In this document: positions 44,956 to 48,858 of the stretch, one piece after another
Numbering within the stretch: the first letter of the stretch is position 1
How the letters are laid out: the number at the start of each line of letters is the position of its first letter
NCBI GenBank assembly: GCA_003228735.1
Contig: QIFG01000095.1
Location: forward strand, 1-48,858
Direction of reading: 5' to 3'
From: Zetaproteobacteria bacterium
Lineage (GTDB): Bacteria > Pseudomonadota > Zetaproteobacteria > Mariprofundales > Mariprofundaceae
Length of the DNA stretch: 48,858 bases
Made by a program: the position numbers and the translations under genes
The notes under the pieces: model-generated
Seen by the model: the letters and a program-made list of their open reading frames with translations, nothing else
What the model was told of the DNA's origin: nothing
The model's database searches: none

Positions 44956-44984
44956 TAATGAAAACTAATTCTATGGAGGCATCC

Positions 44985-45887
44985 ATGCGCTGGTCTAAAG
45001 GCATTTTCATGCTTGTTATAACCAACCTGCTGATTTTCTTCACATTGGCGATTTCGGGAAACATCCTGATTCATTTCGTGTTGCCTTCGTTCGGCATCGA
45101 TCTCAGGGGCAGTGTGGTCACACAGGACTTCGCCTGGGCGCTGATCTTCGGTTTTGGCGGCGCTTTCATCTCGCTCTGGCTCTCGAAGTTTTTTGCCAAG
45201 CGCGGCATGCGCATGCAGCGGGTGGAGCAGCCATCCACGCCAAAGGAAAGGCTTGTGTTCAATACCATACAGGAACTGGCCGGACGGGAAGGCATTAAAA
45301 TGCCGGAGGTCTGGGTGTACATGGATGATGTGCCCAATGCCTTTGCCACCGGGCCGACACGCAATTCGGCCATGGTGGCTGTTTCCTCCGGACTGGTTCA
45401 GAACCTTTCGGATGCAGAGGTCAAAGCCGTGCTGGCGCATGAGGTCGGGCATGTGACCAATGGCGATATGCTGGCCATCACGTTGTTGCAGGGGTTGATG
45501 AACACCTTTGTGTATTTCCTGGCCCGCATGATTTCAAGGCCCATCATGGCGCGGAACCATTTCGCAGGCTTCATGGTCTATATGGCATTGCAGTTCGCCC
45601 TGTCCATCCTGGCCATGATCCCGATCTGCTGGTTTTCGCGCCGTCGCGAATTCCGCGCCGATGCCTATGCGGCTTCCGCCATGGGCGCCGACCCGATGAT
45701 AAGGGCGCTGGCCAAGATTGATGCGCTGGCCCAGCAGACGCTGACCTCCCAGCATCGTGAGGAAGGCATGAACGAGGATGCGCTGGCGACCTTGAAGATT
45801 CACGGCCAAAGCAGAGGGCTTGGCCATCTTTTTGCAACACATCCGCCCATTGAAGATCGTATCGCAGCCTTGCGCCACCGGACTTAA
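44985..45887 (+). CDS. htpX: heat-shock membrane metalloprotease HtpX
   Basis: Zinc protease of the inner membrane that helps clear damaged membrane proteins with FtsH. The 300-residue protein has two N-terminal spans (about 6-28 and 38-62) and two later ones. The zinc motif HEVGH is at 152-156 (AVLAHEVGHVTNGD), with the third ligand Glu in RRREFRADAYAA. The ATG 44985 lies five bases after GGAGGC. It is divergent from lon, and both sit at candidate heat-shock promoters, which agrees with their known roles. Confidence 0.95.
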   Translation: MRWSKGIFMLVITNLLIFFTLAISGNILIHFVLPSFGIDLRGSVVTQDFAWALIFGFGGAFISLWLSKFFAKRGMRMQRVEQPSTPKERLVFNTIQELAGREGIKMPEVWVYMDDVPNAFATGPTRNSAMVAVSSGLVQNLSDAEVKAVLAHEVGHVTNGDMLAITLLQGLMNTFVYFLARMISRPIMARNHFAGFMVYMALQFALSILAMIPICWFSRRREFRADAYAASAMGADPMIRALAKIDALAQQTLTSQHREEGMNEDALATLKIHGQSRGLGHLFATHPPIEDRIAALRHRT

Positions 45888-45924
45888 GTAAGGCGGCAAG
45901 TAAAAGGGCATGGGAGGCAGAGCA

Positions 45925-46650
45925 GTGCGGGATAAACACAAGACTGCCGCCATGCTTGCTATCGGCAACGAGATTCTTTCCGGTCGTACTCGTGACGCCA
46001 ATGCATGGCTGGCGGCACAGCGCCTGTTCGAGTGCGGTTGCAGGCTGGTGGAGATCGCCGTGGTGCCTGATGCCGAGTCCCATATTGTGTCGTCGCTGAG
46101 CCGGCTCAAAGACAGCTATGATGCCGTGATCACCAGTGGCGGCATCGGCCCCACGCATGACGACATCACGATGCAGTCTGTGGCCAGGGCTTTTGATGTC
46201 GCCCTTGTCGAAGATGAAGGCACGCTGTCGGCAATGGCCCGTCGCTATGGCAGGGCCAGCCTCAATTTTGGCCGCAAGCGCATGGCGAGGCTGCCTGAGG
46301 GCGCTGCCCCCATCATCTGTGAGAAGAGCATTGCGCCCGGCGCGCATATCGGAAACGTCTACGTGCTTGCCGGCGTGCCCGAAATTTTTGCTTCCCAGCT
46401 TGAAACCATTCTGGATAATTTTGGCGACAGGCCGTTCATGCGCCGGCAGCTTGATGTGGCTTTGCCGGAAAGCAGCTTTGCAAAACCATTGGAGGAAATT
46501 CAGGCGCATTTTCCGAATGTGGAAATCGGCTCCTACCCGCATCGCTGTGGCGGCAGGCCGGAGGGGAAAGTCTGCCTGAGCAGCCAGGATGCGCCGCAGC
46601 TTGATGAGGCTGTGGCTGCAGTTCGGGCTATGCTGGAGCGATTAGGTTAA
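45925..46650 (+). CDS. CinA-type molybdopterin-binding (MoCF) domain protein
   Basis: A stand-alone MoCF_biosynth domain of the CinA N-terminal kind. Visible: AAMLAIGNEILSGRTRDANAWLAAQRL (about 8-33) and SYDAVITSGGIGPTHDDITMQSVARAF (about 67-93). The C-terminal nicotinamide-nucleotide amidase domain of full CinA is absent; the end (about 150-240) is a small unassigned domain. A role in molybdenum cofactor chemistry or ADP-ribose pyrophosphatase activity has been found for relatives but cannot be assigned here. The GTG 45925 has GGGAGG seven bases upstream; an ATG at 45910 is also in frame. Confidence 0.87.
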   Translation: MRDKHKTAAMLAIGNEILSGRTRDANAWLAAQRLFECGCRLVEIAVVPDAESHIVSSLSRLKDSYDAVITSGGIGPTHDDITMQSVARAFDVALVEDEGTLSAMARRYGRASLNFGRKRMARLPEGAAPIICEKSIAPGAHIGNVYVLAGVPEIFASQLETILDNFGDRPFMRRQLDVALPESSFAKPLEEIQAHFPNVEIGSYPHRCGGRPEGKVCLSSQDAPQLDEAVAAVRAMLERLG

Positions 46651-46665
46651 AAGCAGGAAGGGAAC

Positions 46666-47027
46666 TCAGCGGCTGGAGTAAACCGTGGTTTTTCCGTGTT
46701 TATCGAAGGTAAGGACGTCATAATGTTCTTTGGTTTCGCCTTCCATGCCGGGTGAACCGATGGGCATGCCCGGAACTGCCAGCCCCCGCACCTCAGGCTT
46801 TTCCTTGAGGAATTTCCGAATCACATCGGCAGGCACATGGCCCTCGAAAACATAGCCGTCTATCACGGCGGTATGGCAGGAAGCCAGATTCGGTGTAACG
46901 CCAAAGCTGGCCTTGATTTCGCCCATATTTTCGCTCTTTATGGTTTCAACTTCGAAGCCATTTTTTTCCAGATGTTTTACCCAGTCTGTGCAGCAGCCGC
47001 AATACGGGCTTTTATAAACAACCACTT
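46666..47027 (-). pseudogene. DUF411 metal-binding protein, body separated from its signal peptide
   Basis: The family's conserved core is present: VVVYKSPYCGCCTDWVKHLEKNGF, with CxCC-type cysteines, and GMPIGSPGME near the end. DUF411 proteins are periplasmic and often sit near copper-handling genes. Here the frame begins directly at the core, without a signal peptide, because an IS3 element is inserted before it. A GTG at 47025 keeps the core open, so an unexported fragment might still be made. Joining this part to 48309-48393 with one copy of the AAG target restores an in-frame protein of about 147 residues. Confidence 0.9.
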
Positions 47028-47116
47028 AGAGCCGGACCCGGAAAATTGGACAGTGTTATAAGTGGATACCTTGCCTAATCTGAGCCACCGAAGGCGGCGT
47101 CATAAAGGAGCAAGGA

Positions 47117-47416
47117 ATGAGAAGAAAGAGAAGGAACCACGGAGCAGGATTCAAAGCCAAAGTTGCCCTGGCGGCATTTCGGGGCGACAAGACACTGACG
47201 GAACTGTCGTCGATGTTTGATGTTCATCCGAACCAGATTGCAGAGTGGAAGAAACAACTTCTGACAGGGGCATCGGATGTTTTCTCGGGTCCGAGGAAAA
47301 ACGGCGATGATCCGGATATTCAGGCGATGCATGCGAAGATCGGTCAGCTAACGCTGGAGAATGATTTTTTAGAACAGGCGCTCACCAAGGCGGGACGACT
47401 GAGCGCAAAGCGATGA
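47117..47416 (+). CDS. IS3-family transposase OrfA
   Basis: Helix-turn-helix DNA-binding protein of the element, 99 residues. The HTH part is at about 5-55 (RNHGAGFKAKVALAAFRGDKTLTELSSMFDVHPNQIAEWKKQLL), followed by a leucine-zipper-like helix (HAKIGQLTLENDFLEQALTKAG). The ATG follows AAGGAGCAAGGA. It overlaps orfB by four bases, in the -1 frame, so an OrfAB fusion by frameshifting or plain coupling is possible. Confidence 0.93.
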   Translation: MRRKRRNHGAGFKAKVALAAFRGDKTLTELSSMFDVHPNQIAEWKKQLLTGASDVFSGPRKNGDDPDIQAMHAKIGQLTLENDFLEQALTKAGRLSAKR

Positions 47417-48243
47417 TGAACCGCAACCACACGTTACCCGTGATCAGGCAGTGCCGGATACTGGCGTTGCCAAGATCGACAGCCTACTACCACCCACGGC
47501 CTGTATCGGAGGCTGATCTGCAACTGATGCGCCGGATTGATGAACTGCATCTGGAGATTCCCTTCGCCGGCAGCCGCATGCTACGGGATCTTTTGCGGCT
47601 GGACGGTCTCAGGGTTGGTCGCAAGCGCATTCAGCGCCTGATGAAGCGTATGGGCATCCATGCGCTGTACTGCAAGCCGAATACGAGCAGGAAGCATCCG
47701 GCCCATCCGGTTTATCCATATCTGCTGCGCAATTTGCAGATTAACCGACCGAACTATGTATGGGCGGCGGATATCACCTACATCCCGATGCGCAGGGGCT
47801 TTGTGTATTTGTTTGCCGTTCAGGATTGGGCAAGTCGTCGTGTGCTCTCCTGGCGGCTATCCAACACGATGACAACGGACTTCTGCATTGAGGCTGTCGA
47901 GGAGGCTATCGCCCGCTTCGGCGCACCGGAGATATTCAACACCGATCAGGGTAGTCAGTTCAGCAGCATGGAGTTCACCGGCCTGCTCAAACAGCATGGC
48001 ATTGCGATCAGCATGGATGGCAAAGGCTGCTGGCGGGACAATGTGTTCGTCGAGCGTCTATGGCGCAGCATCAAATATGAGGAGGTTTACCTGCATGCCT
48101 ACGACACGGTGACAGCGGCTAGGCAGGGATTGGATCGCTACATCCGCTTCTACAACCAGAGACGACCACACAGTTCGCTTGACGGCATTACGCCCGATGC
48201 GTTCTACTACGAAAATCTGATCTCACTGCCAAAAGCAGCGTGA
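47413..48243 (+). CDS. IS3-family transposase OrfB (DDE integrase fold)
   Basis: Catalytic transposase with the rve integrase core, 276 residues. The DDE triad is intact: Asp120 (WAADITYIPM), Asp178 (FNTDQGSQF) and Glu214 (DNVFVERLWRS), with 35 residues between the last two, as usual. The N-terminal HTH_21 region has RIDELHLEIPFAGSRML and KRIQRLMKRMGI. C-terminal RYIRFYNQRRPHSSLDGITPDAFYY is the normal ending. The element therefore looks active. Confidence 0.95.
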   Translation: MMNRNHTLPVIRQCRILALPRSTAYYHPRPVSEADLQLMRRIDELHLEIPFAGSRMLRDLLRLDGLRVGRKRIQRLMKRMGIHALYCKPNTSRKHPAHPVYPYLLRNLQINRPNYVWAADITYIPMRRGFVYLFAVQDWASRRVLSWRLSNTMTTDFCIEAVEEAIARFGAPEIFNTDQGSQFSSMEFTGLLKQHGIAISMDGKGCWRDNVFVERLWRSIKYEEVYLHAYDTVTAARQGLDRYIRFYNQRRPHSSLDGITPDAFYYENLISLPKAA

Positions 48244-48308
48244 GCAGAAACCGGCAGGAGTCCACTTATAAATCAGGATTTACTGTCCAAATAAATGGGG
48301 CCACCTCT

Positions 48309-48393
48309 CTTCGGCAGCCTGGGCGACCGGCATATTCAGGCAGAGAATCATGATTGCCATAAAGGCTACCGTTACGTTCAGTCCAAGTTTCAA
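48309..48393 (-). pseudogene. 5' fragment of the DUF411 gene (signal peptide)
   Basis: Read on the minus strand from TTG 48393, six bases after AAGGAG, it encodes a complete signal peptide: MKLGLNVTVAFMAIMILC, then LNMPVAQAAE, with an AxA cleavage site. It ends at the IS3 insertion. It is too short to be noticed alone. Its frame continues into VVVYKSPYCGCC of the body fragment once the element is removed. Confidence 0.85.
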
Positions 48394-48458
48394 TATGAAC
48401 TCCTTAGGGGCGGATAGTGGAACTATACTACCTGTTAAATGTTATGCTAAGTTCTAAT

Positions 48459-48474
48459 GGGGGTGCCGCTTGCG
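48459..48474 (+). promoter_or_regulatory. candidate sigma-54 promoter of the pilin gene
   Basis: GG at 48460-48461 and TTGC at 48470-48473 have the required -24/-12 spacing (first G of each pair 12 bases apart). The upstream half (GGGGGT) is a poor match to TGGCAC. Pilin genes in Pseudomonas and Geobacter are sigma-54 dependent, and the start of the gene lies about 55 bases downstream. Confidence 0.35.
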
Positions 48475-48530
48475 ATGTGGCCAGATGCGTTACCAACTTT
48501 TCTCGCGGTGTATGAAGGGGGGATTAAACG

Positions 48531-48773
48531 ATGCGTAAGGAAAAAGGCTTTACGCTTATCGAGGTGCTTGTCGTGGTGGCTATTATCGGCATTTTGGCCG
48601 CTATCGCGATCCCGCAGTATTCGGCTTATCGCACCAATGCGCTTAATACTGCTGCATACTCTGATCTGCGTAATGCCATGACTGCCGAGGAAGCGTATTA
48701 TGCATCTAACCAGGAGTTTTTTGCGTTAACTGTGGTTGCTAGTGCTTCCGGCGCTCAGAATGGTACTTACTAA
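48531..48773 (+). CDS. short type IV pilin (PilA-like)
   Basis: A prepilin of 80 residues. Leader MRKEKG is cut before Phe by prepilin peptidase; the mature protein starts FTLIEVLVVVAIIGILAAIA with the essential Glu5. The mature part is only 74 residues, so it lacks the usual globular domain with a C-terminal disulfide loop, and there is no cysteine. SAYR and SDLRN after the helix match Geobacter PilA. Nine of the 74 residues are aromatic (F1, Y24, Y27, Y37, Y50, Y51, F57, F58, Y74). The ATG follows AAGGGGGGATTAAACG. The frame ends before the window does, so it is complete rather than cut off. Confidence 0.9.
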   Translation: MRKEKGFTLIEVLVVVAIIGILAAIAIPQYSAYRTNALNTAAYSDLRNAMTAEEAYYASNQEFFALTVVASASGAQNGTY

Positions 48774-48836
48774 TACCTTCATAAATAAAGCCACATGCAG
48801 AGTTCCACAGGTGGTTCGGATCAAGGCACGGTGCGC

Positions 48837-48854
48837 AGGGAATGGTTGTTCCCT
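48837..48854 (+). other. small hairpin downstream of the pilin gene
   Basis: AGGGAA (48837-48842) pairs with TTCCCT (48849-48854) around a six-base loop. No T-run is visible before the window ends, so it may or may not be a terminator. Confidence 0.3.
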
Positions 48855-48858
48855 TGCC

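Larger units (their letters stand above)
47028..48308 (+). mobile_element. IS3-family insertion sequence
   Basis: A 1281-base element with orfA and orfB. The terminal inverted repeats are imperfect: both ends start AGAG, then GG and CCC in register, and become identical at TTGGACAGT. A three-base direct repeat (CTT on the plus strand, 47025-47027 and 48309-48311) is the target duplication, which is supported by the fact that removing the element and one copy restores the DUF411 frame exactly. The size and the 3-base duplication fit the IS3 family. Confidence 0.9.

Noticed and set aside
47046-48290. IS3 ends set at TTGGACAGT with an AAT target duplication
   Set aside because: Those limits are possible from the inner repeats alone, but joining the flanks this way leaves DUF411 out of frame. 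The outer limits with CTT restore the frame exactly and have longer matching ends.

Overview
The window is a contiguous piece of a Pseudomonadota chromosome. The best guess, from gene content and order, is a Zetaproteobacterium-like organism (Mariprofundus type), but nothing here proves it. There are no rRNA genes, no tRNA genes and no CRISPR array.

Layout. (1) 1-780: a C-terminally altered small membrane protein facing a possible IS end, then a gene-poor stretch. (2) 782-1131: tmRNA (ssrA) with promoter and terminator. (3) 1293-16198: a complete 14-gene complex I operon, nuoA to nuoN, with C and D separate. It is interrupted at two gene junctions (A/B and L/M) by two unrelated non-coding foldback elements (MITE-like), each with terminal inverted repeats and a recognisable target duplication. 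(4) 16368-21781: rpmE, rplU-rpmA, obgE-proB-proA-nadD-rsfS. (5) 21778-25757: rlmH, a degenerate-LytM EnvC-like protein, a C-terminal processing protease and a divergent polysaccharide deacetylase, a cell-division and envelope run. (6) 25960-29207: a PilM homologue, a protein with a PilN-type N-terminal tail but an NTF2-like periplasmic domain, and an L,D-transpeptidase carrying the same NTF2-like domain. (7) 29220-31213: DUF484/GGDEF fusion and xerC. (8) 31566-36028: accessory genes (coiled coil, two XRE regulators, a TPR plus beta-barrel outer-membrane protein, a small secreted protein, an EEP-family hydrolase). (9) 36133-37120: yefM-yoeB and hicBA toxin-antitoxin modules. (10) 37136-42262: folA, ribF, a GxxExxY gene, ileS, lspA. 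(11) 42409-46650: lon and htpX, divergent from back-to-back candidate heat-shock promoters, and a CinA-type MoCF-domain protein. (12) 46666-48393: a DUF411 gene split by a 1281-bp IS3-family element. (13) 48531-48773: a very short type IV pilin resembling Geobacter PilA, behind a candidate sigma-54 promoter.

How the genes work together. The nuo genes build the respiratory NADH dehydrogenase. The obg/rsfS/rlmH/rpm genes serve the ribosome, proBA makes proline, nadD makes NAD, folA/ribF make folate and flavin cofactors. EnvC-like, CTP, deacetylase, L,D-transpeptidase and PilM-type proteins all point to the cell wall and envelope; PilM and the short pilin point to type IV pili, although pilOPQ are not in the window.

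Most notable: (a) the PilM / PilN-tail-NTF2 / NTF2-L,D-transpeptidase cluster, an arrangement I do not recognise; (b) a GxxExxY gene bounded by inverted repeats, with an 'empty' pair of the same repeats between lspA and lon that encodes the last residues of Lon; (c) two MITEs inside nuo that rewrite ribosome binding sites; (d) nuoE, whose expected start codon is ATA; (e) the short aromatic-rich pilin.
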